This document shows positions 56,464-64,000 of a stretch of DNA of 64,000 nucleotides, piece after piece (within the stretch, counting starts at the first letter, position 1; the number at the start of each line of letters is the position of its first letter). Both the position numbers and the translations under genes were made by a program. Under the pieces are notes generated by a model, which did not search any database, was not told the DNA's origin, and saw nothing but the letters and a program-made list of their open reading frames with translations. Source of the DNA: Streptococcus parasanguinis (lineage in GTDB: Bacteria; Bacillota; Bacilli; Lactobacillales; Streptococcaceae); NCBI RefSeq assembly GCF_018499505.1, contig NZ_JAHDAC010000007.1, positions 1 to 64,000 of the forward strand, written 5' to 3'.

Positions 56464-56492
56464 TTGCAAAAAGACCGTGTTAGAATTATAAT
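56464..56492 (+). promoter_or_regulatory. trxB promoter
   Basis: TTGCAA (56464-56469), 17 nt, TATAAT (56487-56492), directly after the DUF4059 stop. Confidence 0.88.
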
Positions 56493-56521
56493 GGTTACAA
56501 CAAAACAGAAAGAGGTTGAGT

Positions 56522-57433
56522 ATGTTTGATACAGTGATTATTGGAGCAGGTCCTGCAGGGATGACTGCTGCCCTTTATGCAGCACGAAGCAATTTAAAGG
56601 TCGCATTGATTGAGAGAGGAATTCCAGGCGGTCAAATGAACAATACGTCTGACATTGAAAACTATCCTGGCTATGCGAATATTAGTGGCCCAGACTTGGC
56701 TGAAAAAATGTTTGAGCCTTTAGAAAATCTTGGTGTGGAACATTTGTTTGGTCAGGTAGAGCGCATCGAAGACCTCGGAGCAACCAAAAAGATTGTCACA
56801 GATGATGGGGAATTTGAAGCTAAAACCGTGGTGATTGCAACAGGGTCTAACCACCGTCCATTGAATGTCCCTGGCGAAGAGGAGCTGAATAGTAGAGGGG
56901 TTTCCTACTGTGCTGTTTGTGATGGTGCTTTCTTTAGAGACGAGGATCTCTTGGTCGTTGGTGGTGGCGATTCTGCGGTAGAAGAAGCTGTCTTTTTGAC
57001 TCAGTTTGCAAAAACAGTGACCATTGCCCATCGTCGTGATCAGTTGCGTGCCCAAAAAGTTCTTCAAGACCGTGCCTTTGCCAATGATAAAATTCACTTT
57101 GCTTGGAATACGGTTGTTGAAGAAATTAAGGGGGAACCAAAAGTAACGTCTGTCCTTTTAAAAGATGTGAAGACAGGAGAGGTTAGAGAGCAGGCCTTTG
57201 GTGGTGTCTTTATCTATGTCGGTTTAGATCCTGTCAGTGATTTTGCGACGGAACTTGGTATTTTAGATGAAAATGGCTGGGTGGTGACGGATGATCATAT
57301 GAGAACCACAGTCCCAGGTATTTTTGCGGTTGGTGATGTTCGTCAAAAAGACCTACGTCAAGTGACGACAGCCGTCGGAGACGGTGCGATTGCTGGCCAA
57401 GAAGTTTATAAATATATCACAGAAAACTTTTAA
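56522..57433 (+). CDS. trxB: thioredoxin-disulfide reductase
   Basis: NADPH- and FAD-dependent reductase of thioredoxin. 303 residues with FAD motif GAGPAGMTAA (8-17), redox pair Cys130-AV-Cys133, NADPH motif VVGGGDSAVEEA and the C-terminal GIFAVGDVR. ATG 56522 has AAAGAGG 6 nt upstream; the TTG two codons earlier overlaps that site. Confidence 0.96.
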   Translation: MFDTVIIGAGPAGMTAALYAARSNLKVALIERGIPGGQMNNTSDIENYPGYANISGPDLAEKMFEPLENLGVEHLFGQVERIEDLGATKKIVTDDGEFEAKTVVIATGSNHRPLNVPGEEELNSRGVSYCAVCDGAFFRDEDLLVVGGGDSAVEEAVFLTQFAKTVTIAHRRDQLRAQKVLQDRAFANDKIHFAWNTVVEEIKGEPKVTSVLLKDVKTGEVREQAFGGVFIYVGLDPVSDFATELGILDENGWVVTDDHMRTTVPGIFAVGDVRQKDLRQVTTAVGDGAIAGQEVYKYITENF

Positions 57434-57439
57434 TCTTTT

Positions 57440-57472
57440 AAAAATCTGAGGTTTGTGTCTCAGATTTTTTTT
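57440..57472 (+). terminator. trxB terminator
   Basis: AAAATCTGAG / CTCAGATTTT stem followed by T's. Confidence 0.93.
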
Positions 57473-57487
57473 GTGCTTTCCTTTCAG

Positions 57488-57516
57488 TATTCAATGGGGC
57501 TGAAATGTGCTATAAT
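57488..57516 (+). promoter_or_regulatory. pncB-nadE promoter
   Basis: Extended -10 TGCTATAAT (TATAAT 57511-57516), with a weak -35 TATTCA 17 nt upstream. Confidence 0.7.
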
Positions 57517-57572
57517 GGTACTAATTTTATGGTAGGAATTCATAGAACAAATCTAAAAAAAGAGGTATTCAT

Positions 57573-59033
57573 ATGTATCCAGATGACAGTTTAACTTTGC
57601 ATACTGATTTATACCAAATCAACATGATGCAGGTCTATTTTGATCAAGGTATCCACAATAAACATGCTGTATTTGAAGTGTATTTTCGTCAACAGCCTTT
57701 TAAAAACGGCTATGCTGTATTTGCTGGCTTAGAGCGAATTGTGAAATATTTGGAAAACTTGAGTTTTTCTGAGAGCGATATTGCCTATTTAGAGTCACTT
57801 GGTTATCATGGAGCCTTCTTGGAATATCTCCGTGATCTTAAATTGGAACTGACAGTACGCTCGGCTCAAGAAGGTGACTTAGTTTTTGCCAATGAACCAA
57901 TTGTCCAGGTCGAAGGTCCTCTGGCTCAGTGTCAATTGGTGGAAACAGCCCTCTTAAATATAGTCAACTTTCAAACCTTGATAGCCACAAAGGCTGCACG
58001 CATTCGTTCGGTCATTGAAGATGAGCCTTTGATGGAATTTGGGACACGTCGCGCGCAAGAAATGGATGCTGCGATTTGGGGAACTCGTGCGGCAGTCATC
58101 GGAGGTGCTAATGGGACTAGTAATGTTCGGGCAGGAAAACTCTTTGGAATCCCTGTTTTAGGAACCCATGCCCATTCTCTTGTACAGGTATATGGAAATG
58201 ACTACCAGGCCTTTAAGGCCTATGCGGAAACCCATAAAGATTGTGTCTTCCTCGTCGATACCTATGATACCCTTCGTATTGGGGTACCAGCAGCTATTCA
58301 GGTAGCGCGTGAAATGGGAGATAAGATCAATTTCCTAGGTGTCCGGATTGACTCAGGAGATATTGCCTATATTTCTAAAAAGGTTCGCCAGCAATTAGAT
58401 GAGGCTGGGTTTACAAATGCTAAAATCTACGCTTCTAATGACTTGGATGAAAATACCATCCTCAACTTAAAAATGCAAAAAGCAAAAATTGATGTTTGGG
58501 GTGTAGGAACCAAGTTAATTACAGCTTACGATCAACCAGCGCTTGGAGCGGTATACAAAATTGTCTCTGTTGAAAACGAAGCAGGAGAGATGATCAATAC
58601 CATCAAGCTTTCCAATAATGCAGAGAAAGTTTCTACTCCAGGTAAAAAGCAAGTCTGGCGGATTACGAGCCGTGAAAAAGGTAAGTCAGAAGGGGACTAC
58701 ATCACTTACGATGGAGTAGATGTTTCACAATTGACAGAACTGAAAATGTTCCATCCAACTTATACCTACATTAATAAAACAGTCCGAAACTTTGAGGCGA
58801 TTCCTCTTTTAGTGGATATTTTTAAAGAGGGTCAATTGGTTTATCAACTGCCAACATTATCAGAAATTCAAGAATATGCTCGTAAAAATTACGATCAATT
58901 ATGGGATGAATACAAGCGTGTCCTCAATCCACAGCATTACCCAGTTGACTTGGCCAAAGATATTTGGCAGGATAAGATGGATCTGATCGAGGAAATGCGT
59001 AACAAGGCCAATGGAGAAGGAGAAGCAAAATGA
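57573..59033 (+). CDS. pncB: nicotinate phosphoribosyltransferase
   Basis: Salvages nicotinate to NaMN for NAD synthesis. 486 residues of the long Gram-positive type: [13 protein letters not shown] near the N-terminus, [38 protein letters not shown] with the phosphorylated-histidine region, and [13 protein letters not shown]. It overlaps nadE by 4 nt, joining the first and last steps of NAD salvage in one operon. Confidence 0.96.
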   Translation: MYPDDSLTLHTDLYQINMMQVYFDQGIHNKHAVFEVYFRQQPFKNGYAVFAGLERIVKYLENLSFSESDIAYLESLGYHGAFLEYLRDLKLELTVRSAQEGDLVFANEPIVQVEGPLAQCQLVETALLNIVNFQTLIATKAARIRSVIEDEPLMEFGTRRAQEMDAAIWGTRAAVIGGANGTSNVRAGKLFGIPVLGTHAHSLVQVYGNDYQAFKAYAETHKDCVFLVDTYDTLRIGVPAAIQVAREMGDKINFLGVRIDSGDIAYISKKVRQQLDEAGFTNAKIYASNDLDENTILNLKMQKAKIDVWGVGTKLITAYDQPALGAVYKIVSVENEAGEMINTIKLSNNAEKVSTPGKKQVWRITSREKGKSEGDYITYDGVDVSQLTELKMFHPTYTYINKTVRNFEAIPLLVDIFKEGQLVYQLPTLSEIQEYARKNYDQLWDEYKRVLNPQHYPVDLAKDIWQDKMDLIEEMRNKANGEGEAK

Positions 59034-59854
59034 GTTTGCAAGAAAAGATTATCCAACAATTGGGTGTCAAGCCAAGTATTGATCCTCAGGAAGAGATTCG
59101 CCGCTCGGTTGATTTCTTAAAAAGATATCTAAAAAAACATCCCTTCTTGAAAACATTTGTATTAGGGATCTCAGGAGGACAAGATTCTACGCTTGCTGGA
59201 CGATTAGCTCAATTGGCCATGGAAGAAATGCGCGCAGAAACAGGAGATGCCTCCTATCAATTTATTGCCGTTCGTCTTCCTTATGGAGTACAGGCAGATG
59301 AAGCAGATGCACAAAAAGCATTGTCCTTTATCCAGCCGGATGTTAGCCTGGTTGTGAATATCAAGGAGTCTGCTGACGAAATGGTACGAGCAGTAGAAGC
59401 GACTGGAACAAAGGTTTCTGATTTTAACAAAGGCAATATTAAGGCTCGTAGTCGTATGATTGCTCAATATGCTCTAGCTGGAGCACGTAGCGGAGCGGTG
59501 ATTGGGACGGATCATGCTGCAGAAAATATTACTGGCTTCTTCACAAAATTTGGAGATGGTGGTGCAGATATTTTGCCCCTTTTCCGTTTGAATAAACGCC
59601 AAGGAAAACAATTGCTTAAGGCCTTAGGAGCCGATCCTGCTCTTTATGAGAAAATTCCAACAGCAGATTTGGAAGAAGAAAAACCAGGAATAGCAGATGA
59701 AGTAGCGCTGGGTGTCACCTATAATGAAATCGATGATTACCTAGAAGGCAAACAAGTGAGCCCAGAAGCTCAAGCCACTATTGAAAAATGGTGGTACAAA
59801 GGCCAACACAAACGCCACTTGCCAATCACAGTATTTGATCATTTTTGGGAGTAA
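59030..59854 (+). CDS. nadE: NH3-dependent NAD+ synthetase
   Basis: Amidates NaAD to NAD+. 274 residues; the P-loop-like SGGQDS (48-53) binds ATP, and [26 protein letters not shown] is the family signature. There is no glutaminase domain, so free ammonia is the donor. Coupled to pncB. Confidence 0.96.
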   Translation: MSLQEKIIQQLGVKPSIDPQEEIRRSVDFLKRYLKKHPFLKTFVLGISGGQDSTLAGRLAQLAMEEMRAETGDASYQFIAVRLPYGVQADEADAQKALSFIQPDVSLVVNIKESADEMVRAVEATGTKVSDFNKGNIKARSRMIAQYALAGARSGAVIGTDHAAENITGFFTKFGDGGADILPLFRLNKRQGKQLLKALGADPALYEKIPTADLEEEKPGIADEVALGVTYNEIDDYLEGKQVSPEAQATIEKWWYKGQHKRHLPITVFDHFWE

Positions 59855-59875
59855 AAAGGTCCAGTGGACCTTTTT
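59853..59875 (+). terminator. nadE terminator
   Basis: AAAAAGGTCC / GGACCTTTTT, 3-nt loop, immediately after the stop codon. Confidence 0.93.
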
Positions 59876-59886
59876 AGCCCGAGTCT

Positions 59887-60006
59887 TAAAATAGGAGAAC
59901 GAGGTAGAAATTGGTAACTCGTAGAGTTCGATTTCGTAGTCTTCTCACCATACAATATTGTGAAAAGCATCAAAAAGAAGGGCGATTTCATCCGTCCTTT
60001 TCTTCT
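59887..60006. other. structured intergenic region between nadE and GNAT gene
   Basis: Nested stems GAGAA (59895-59899) / TTCTC (59942-59946), GAAATTG (59907-59913) / CGATTTC (59929-59935) and AACTC (59916-59920) / GAGTT (59924-59928). They are followed by a terminator-like hairpin AAGGGCG / CGTCCTT (59978-59999) with T-rich tails on both strands. A TAAAAT at 59887-59892 could be a -10. Possible small RNA; no protein is visible. Confidence 0.4.
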
Positions 60007-60066
60007 AGATTAAAATAACCAACTTGCAACGTTCAAGTTGCATGAAAAAATGAAGGGAGACAATCT

Positions 60067-60618
60067 ATGAATCATCTTGGAAGTCTTGTCATAGAGACAG
60101 AGCATTTATACTTGAGGCCTTTCGTTTTGGAGGATGCACCAGCGATGTTTGAAAATTGGGCTTCGGATCCTGAAACCCTGAAATATGTCACCTGGGATGC
60201 CCATGCATCTACTGAGAGAACCAGAGAATCGATCAAAAGATGGATCGAACAGTATCGTAAACCAGATACTTATAAATGGGCGATCTGTTTGAAAACATCA
60301 CCGGATCAGGTAATTGGAGATATTAGTGTGGTTTCTCAAGACAAGGAAAGTCAATCATGCGAGCTAGGTTATATCCTTGGCAAGAAATTCTGGGGGCAGG
60401 GATTCATGACAGAAGTCGTCATAGCTGTTTTGGATTTCTTATTGAACAAAGTTGGATTTAAAGAAATCAAAGCCACTTATGTCAGTTTAAATCCTGCCTC
60501 AGGGAAAGTCATGGAAAAGGCAGGAATGCAGTATGTAGAAACCATCCCTCATGCCATTCAACGCAAAGGATATTGCGGGGATAAAATCATCTATTCTATA
60601 CAGAATCCCTTTCTATAG
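60067..60618 (+). CDS. GNAT family N-acetyltransferase (RimJ/RimL type)
   Basis: 183 residues beginning IETEHLYLRPFVLEDAPAMFENWASDPETLKYVTW, the RimJ/RimL-like pattern, with the acetyl-CoA loop LGKKFWGQGFMTEVV and NPASGKVMEKAGMQYV. AAGGGAG precedes the ATG. The substrate could be a protein N-terminus, an amino acid or an antibiotic; it cannot be read. Confidence 0.88.
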   Translation: MNHLGSLVIETEHLYLRPFVLEDAPAMFENWASDPETLKYVTWDAHASTERTRESIKRWIEQYRKPDTYKWAICLKTSPDQVIGDISVVSQDKESQSCELGYILGKKFWGQGFMTEVVIAVLDFLLNKVGFKEIKATYVSLNPASGKVMEKAGMQYVETIPHAIQRKGYCGDKIIYSIQNPFL

Positions 60619-60630
60619 GGTGATTTTTAC

Positions 60631-60658
60631 TTGAAGATTCTGCTCAAAGGATTATAAT
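60631..60658 (+). promoter_or_regulatory. pepC promoter
   Basis: TTGAAG (60631-60636), 16 nt, TATAAT (60653-60658). Confidence 0.78.
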
Positions 60659-60685
60659 AGTAAATAACGAAAAAAGGAGATTGCT

Positions 60686-62020
60686 ATGTCAGAATTAACG
60701 AAAGAATTTACAGACCAGCTCTATGCTAATTATGAAGCAAATGTGAAATATGTAGCTCTTGAAAATGCTGTTACCCACAATGGGATCCATGCATCGCTTG
60801 AAACGCGCAAGAGTGCAGTAGAACATACACCAGTCTTTTCACTTGATTTGACCAAGGACAAGGTTACAAACCAAAAAGCATCTGGGCGTTGTTGGATGTT
60901 TGCGGCTTTAAATACCTTCCGTCACAAGATGATCTCAAGCTTCCAATTGGAAGATTTTGAGTTGTCTCAAGCACATACTTTCTTTTGGGATAAGTATGAA
61001 AAAGCAAACTGGTTTTTGGAGCAAGTGATCGCTACAGCAGACCAAGAATTAACCAGCCGTAAGGTGGCTTTTCTCCTACAAACCCCTCAACAAGATGGCG
61101 GTCAATGGGATATGGTGGTATCTCTCTTTGAGAAATACGGAGTGGTTCCAAAATCAGTTTATCCAGAATCGATTTCTTCAAGCAATAGCCGTGAATTGAA
61201 CACCTACCTCAATAAACTCTTGCGTCAAGATGCGCAAATCTTGCGTGACTTGATCCATTCAGGTACAGATAAAGAGGCAGTTGCGAGCAAGAAACAAGCG
61301 TTGTTGCAAGAAATCTTTAACTTCTTGGCTATGTCTTTAGGATTGCCTCCGCGTGAATTTGACTTTTCATACCGTGATAAGGACAACCAATTCCATACCG
61401 AAAGTGGCTTAACTCCACAAAGCTTCTACAAAAAATATGTAGACCTTCAATTAGACGATTACGTCTCCATTATCAATGCCCCAACTACAGATAAGCCATA
61501 TGGAAAATCTTACACCGTAGATATGCTGGGCAATGTGGTTGGTAGCCGTCCAGTCCGCTACCTAAATGTTCCAATGGATCGATTGAAAGAACTAGCCATC
61601 GCTCAAATGAAAGCAGGAGAAACTGTCTGGTTTGGTTCAGATGTAGGCCAAGTCAGCAACCGTAAAGCCGGAATCCTGGCAACAGATGTCTACGATTTTG
61701 AAGCAGGCATGGACATTCATTTGACACAAGACAAGGCGGGTCGCTTGGACTATGCAGAAAGTCTCATGACACACGCTATGGTCTTGACAGGGGTTGATTT
61801 AGACGAAGCAGGTCAGCCTCGTAAATGGAAGGTTGAAAATTCATGGGGAGACAAGGTCGGTACAGATGGTTACTTTGTGGCTTCTGATGCTTGGATGGAT
61901 GAATATACCTATCAAATCGTGGTTCGTAAAGAATTCCTAACAGCAGACGAATTAGCAGCCTATGAAGCAGAACCAATTGTCCTAGCACCGTGGGATCCAA
62001 TGGGAGCTTTAGCAAAATAA
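60686..62020 (+). CDS. pepC: aminopeptidase C (bleomycin hydrolase family)
   Basis: Cytoplasmic cysteine aminopeptidase, hexameric in relatives, with papain-type catalytic residues Cys69 (SGRCWMFA), His363 (MTHAMVLTGV) and Asn385 (VENSWGDK). 444 residues, full length. Degrades peptides to amino acids. AAAAAAGGAG precedes ATG 60686. Monocistronic. Confidence 0.96.
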   Translation: MSELTKEFTDQLYANYEANVKYVALENAVTHNGIHASLETRKSAVEHTPVFSLDLTKDKVTNQKASGRCWMFAALNTFRHKMISSFQLEDFELSQAHTFFWDKYEKANWFLEQVIATADQELTSRKVAFLLQTPQQDGGQWDMVVSLFEKYGVVPKSVYPESISSSNSRELNTYLNKLLRQDAQILRDLIHSGTDKEAVASKKQALLQEIFNFLAMSLGLPPREFDFSYRDKDNQFHTESGLTPQSFYKKYVDLQLDDYVSIINAPTTDKPYGKSYTVDMLGNVVGSRPVRYLNVPMDRLKELAIAQMKAGETVWFGSDVGQVSNRKAGILATDVYDFEAGMDIHLTQDKAGRLDYAESLMTHAMVLTGVDLDEAGQPRKWKVENSWGDKVGTDGYFVASDAWMDEYTYQIVVRKEFLTADELAAYEAEPIVLAPWDPMGALAK

Positions 62021-62028
62021 TGATATAG

Positions 62029-62050
62029 AAAAGAGCCGAAAGGCTCTTTT
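62029..62050 (+). terminator. pepC terminator
   Basis: AAAAGAGCC-GAAA-GGCTCTTTT. The repeat element begins directly after its T tract and a second copy of this hairpin follows the element. Confidence 0.93.
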
Positions 62051-62310
62051 CAGATTGAAGACAAAATATCTTAAAAACTTTCCTTAGGTGAGTACGGACG
62101 TCAGCGAACTTCTTTAAAGTTCCATGACTAATTATTGAGTCTAAGGTCTCAATAATTCCGAGTGCCTGAAACAATAACGTTTCAAGCACTTTTCTCACAG
62201 CGGAAAGTTTCAGTATTTTCTTAAATCGATTTAAATATTGGAACTCAATTTTGTTTTTTGCAGAATCACTTAACTTATTTTGCTTTAAAATAGTTTGTCT
62301 ACATTCTAAT
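62051..62310 (-). repeat. structured intergenic repeat element, copy 2
   Basis: Nearly identical to 21326-21580. Terminal inverted repeats at 62052-62069 and 62290-62307 match at 15 of 18 positions. Closing helix GTGAG (62088-62092) / CTCAC (62194-62198). The three hairpins are at 62106-62122, about 62129-62157 and 62161-62190. Two differences from copy 1 change a G-C to a wobble that pairs only when the minus strand is the RNA. The last hairpin's loop AATAAC is the exact reverse complement of copy 1's GTTATT. Confidence 0.85.
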
Positions 62311-62336
62311 AAGAGCCGAAAGGCTCTTTTTTTTTT
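62311..62336 (+). terminator. second copy of the pepC terminator
   Basis: AAGAGCC-GAAA-GGCTCTT followed by about 8 more T. Twenty bases (62311-62330) are identical to 62031-62050, so the repeat element is bracketed by a duplicated terminator. This copy has the stronger T tract. Confidence 0.85.
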
Positions 62337-62418
62337 ATATACTCAAAAATAAAAAAGCTGGGAAGTCTAACTAAATAAATCAGATTTTATTCGTTCTGGT
62401 TTTTTAACCATTGTTTTA
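62337..62418. other. AT-rich gap before the pbp1a terminator
   Basis: AT-rich spacer between convergent pepC and pbp1a. I see no gene, promoter or strong structure. Confidence 0.6.
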
Positions 62419-62443
62419 AAAAAAGCCGGGCGAAAAGCCCGAC
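62419..62443 (-). terminator. pbp1a terminator
   Basis: On the minus strand GTCGGGC / GCCCGGC followed by seven T (62424-62418). Confidence 0.9.
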
Positions 62444-62455
62444 TTCTCTGTTATA

Positions 62456-64000
62456 TTATTCGTTATGATTGTTAGAGTCTTGTGAAGAAGGCTCAGATGG
62501 TTTAGATGGATTTTCTTCGTTTGAAGAGCTAGACGATGGTTCTTCATACGAATACTGATCAGTGGAATAACTTGGCTCATAATAGTAGTTATTGTAGTTG
62601 TTCTTACCATTGTTTAAGTAGAGATAAGAACCACTTCGATACAGTCCACTTGGTTGCGTCCAATCTGTATGACCAGAATTGTTGTTATTAGCAAGATAGA
62701 GCATCATCTGACGGTAAACATCTGTTGCTACCTGAATTCCGTTGTCTAATACCGGAGTCAAGCGATTTGAATAACCAGTCCAGACGGCCATAGCATATTC
62801 AGGTGTGTATCCAACGAATGATTCATCTGGAGCTACGATACTTGAATAACCTATATTTTTGGTTAACTTATTAATCTCGTTGTCAGCATAGTTTGATGTA
62901 CCTGTCTTACCAGCTTGGTAGACTCCTGAAATAGCCGCATTTGTACCGCTACCAGACATGAGAACGGTCTTCATCATATCTGTCATCATGTAGGCAGTTG
63001 TTGCCTTCATCGCGCGGGTTCCTTCGGAATCAAATTCTTTTGTGGTTCCATCACTAAAGACAACTCGACTGACATATTTCGGTTTGTAATAGGTACCACC
63101 ATTTGCAAAAGCAGCATAGGCAGCAGCCATTTTTTCACTGCTAGCTCCGTATTTGTTACTTGAATCGCTAGTATTACTTGAGATGGCATTGGCGTATACC
63201 ATTTCTGGATAATCGATTCCCAGTCCATTTAGGAATTTCTTGGCTTTTTTAAGCCCGACTTTTTCGAGGGCCTTCACCGCTGGAACGTTCCGAGATTGTT
63301 GGATTGCATAAGTCATAGTAATACTACCGTAGTAAGAACGGTCCCAGTTGTAGACTGGTGTTGAGGAATGAGGGAAATTATATGGTGCATCTGTAATGGT
63401 AGCTGCTGTAGAGGTATATTCCTCATGTTCAAGAGCTGGTGCGTAATCTGTGATTGGTTTCATTGATGAACCCCAGTCACGGTTCGTTTCAACCGCTTGG
63501 TTTGTACCAAAGGAAACATTGCTGGATTGGTGACGAGAACCCAGCTGAGCAATGACTTTACCAGTATTGACATCAATAACGGTAGAAGCTACTTGCATTT
63601 CATCATCCGGGTAATTGACATATTCATCTGTATTGTAGATATCCCATAGTTTCTTTTGAGCTTCTGTATCCACGTTTGTATAGACATCCATTCCGGTTGT
63701 CAACAAATTGTAGCCCGTTTCTTCTTCGACTTGCTCGATCACTTCTTTTAGGTAATTATCCATATAGGCTGGGTAACTGCTTGAAGAACTGAGACTTTGC
63801 AGACCATCTGTAACAGGTGTATTGACCGCTGCTTCGTATTGTTTGTTAGAAATGGTCTTCATATCGAGCATTTCTTTTAATACTAAGTTTCGGCGCTGTT
63901 GCGCTGCTTCAGGATGGGAGTATGGATCGTATTGGTTTGGTGCTTGGGGCATCCCCGCAAGGAGTGCCAATTGAGGGAGCGAAAGATCTTTTAGATCTTT
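62456..64000 (-). CDS. pbp1a: penicillin-binding protein 1A, 3' part (cut by window edge)
   Basis: Class A bifunctional PBP; the window holds the end of the glycosyltransferase domain ([21 protein letters not shown]) and the whole transpeptidase domain. Transpeptidase motifs: SSMK (codons near 63460), QQSRNVP (SRN) and AGKTGTSNY (KTG). The C-terminal tail is Ser/Asn/Glu-rich and ends QDSNNHNE. The first motif reads SSMK where pneumococcal reference PBP1A has STMK, and the segment after KTG has NIGY where the reference has TSQF. The frame stays open to the right edge. Confidence 0.95.
   Translation of the reverse strand, partial: KDLKDLSLPQLALLAGMPQAPNQYDPYSHPEAAQQRRNLVLKEMLDMKTISNKQYEAAVNTPVTDGLQSLSSSSSYPAYMDNYLKEVIEQVEEETGYNLLTTGMDVYTNVDTEAQKKLWDIYNTDEYVNYPDDEMQVASTVIDVNTGKVIAQLGSRHQSSNVSFGTNQAVETNRDWGSSMKPITDYAPALEHEEYTSTAATITDAPYNFPHSSTPVYNWDRSYYGSITMTYAIQQSRNVPAVKALEKVGLKKAKKFLNGLGIDYPEMVYANAISSNTSDSSNKYGASSEKMAAAYAAFANGGTYYKPKYVSRVVFSDGTTKEFDSEGTRAMKATTAYMMTDMMKTVLMSGSGTNAAISGVYQAGKTGTSNYADNEINKLTKNIGYSSIVAPDESFVGYTPEYAMAVWTGYSNRLTPVLDNGIQVATDVYRQMMLYLANNNNSGHTDWTQPSGLYRSGSYLYLNNGKNNYNNYYYEPSYSTDQYSYEEPSSSSSNEENPSKPSEPSSQDSNNHNE

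Noticed and set aside
62536-62545. ComX (cin) box TACGAATA
   Set aside because: It lies inside the pbp1a coding sequence, with no promoter context; chance occurrence.
1-64000. CRISPR array, prophage, integrase or transposase genes
   Set aside because: No regularly spaced direct repeats and no phage or transposase-like proteins were seen on either strand; the only repeats are the structured elements described.

Overview
The window is a stretch of chromosome from a Streptococcus, most likely of the mitis/sanguinis group. The genus call rests on the fabM-fabT-fabH-acpP-fabK-D-G-F-accB-fabZ-accC-D-A order with FabK as the only enoyl reductase, the rsmH-ftsL-pbpX-mraY group, manLMN with manO, ecsA-ecsB-ccrZ-trmB, a YSIRK-type surface subtilase, and AT-rich promoters with extended -10 elements. 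The species cannot be fixed by eye. Almost everything is core genome. There is no prophage, integrase, CRISPR array or recognisable transposase gene. The novelty is in the intergenic DNA.

Layout. 1-280: tail of an rRNA operon (5S, tRNA-Asn). 279-1634: aspartate kinase. 1.88-12.5 kb: the complete type II fatty acid synthesis cluster with its repressor FabT and three FabT-like operators. 12.6-17.3 kb (minus strand): serS under a T-box, then manO and the mannose PTS manLMN, whose promoter carries a CiaR-type box and a cre-like site. 17.6-19.7 kb (minus): adhP and a HAD phosphatase. 19.8-23.8 kb: purine permease, a repeat element, and tsaE-GNAT-lytR. 23.9-24.6 kb (minus): a small anchored protein and a HIT protein. 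24.6-27.9 kb: ecsA-ecsB-ccrZ-trmB. 28-33.4 kb: rimP-nusA-ylxR-ylxQ-infB-rbfA. 33.6-37.7 kb: Na/Pi cotransporter, nagA, a small membrane protein and an aldo/keto reductase. 38-42.4 kb: a 1472-residue surface subtilase. 42.5-46.4 kb: glycine T-box, glyQ, glyS and a DUF896 gene. 46.5-54.4 kb: amino-acid permease, an unannotated-size 59-residue membrane protein, the rsmH-ftsL-pbpX-mraY cell-division group and a CshB-like helicase. 54.6-59.9 kb: amino-acid ABC transporter, DUF4059, trxB, pncB-nadE. 60-64 kb: GNAT, pepC, and the 3' part of pbp1a running off the right edge.

The most interesting signal is a family of structured intergenic elements. Two near-identical copies of about 255 bp lie directly after terminators, at 21326-21580 and 62051-62310. 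A diverged core lies inside the glyQ-glyS operon at 43905-44026 in the opposite orientation. All three fold into a closing helix around three hairpins. Between the diverged copies the helices keep pairing through compensatory changes, while the 8-nt loop of the central hairpin is preserved. The full copies have imperfect terminal inverted repeats, and one is bracketed by a duplicated terminator, so they look like small non-autonomous mobile elements carrying a selected structure. A separate structured insert lies between the glycine T-box and glyQ, flanked by two copies of the glyQ translation start.

Regulation can be read in several places: FabT boxes at fabM, fabT and fabK; a CiaR box at manL; a WalR/VicR box and a CodY box at the subtilase; a CodY box at the amino-acid permease; a NagR/DasR-type palindrome plus a cre-like site at nagA. 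Three genes (tsaE, rsmH and the 59-residue ORF) have a -10 element so close to the start codon that leaderless or near-leaderless mRNAs are expected. PBP1A carries SSMK where pneumococcal reference proteins have STMK, a substitution linked to beta-lactam resistance there.
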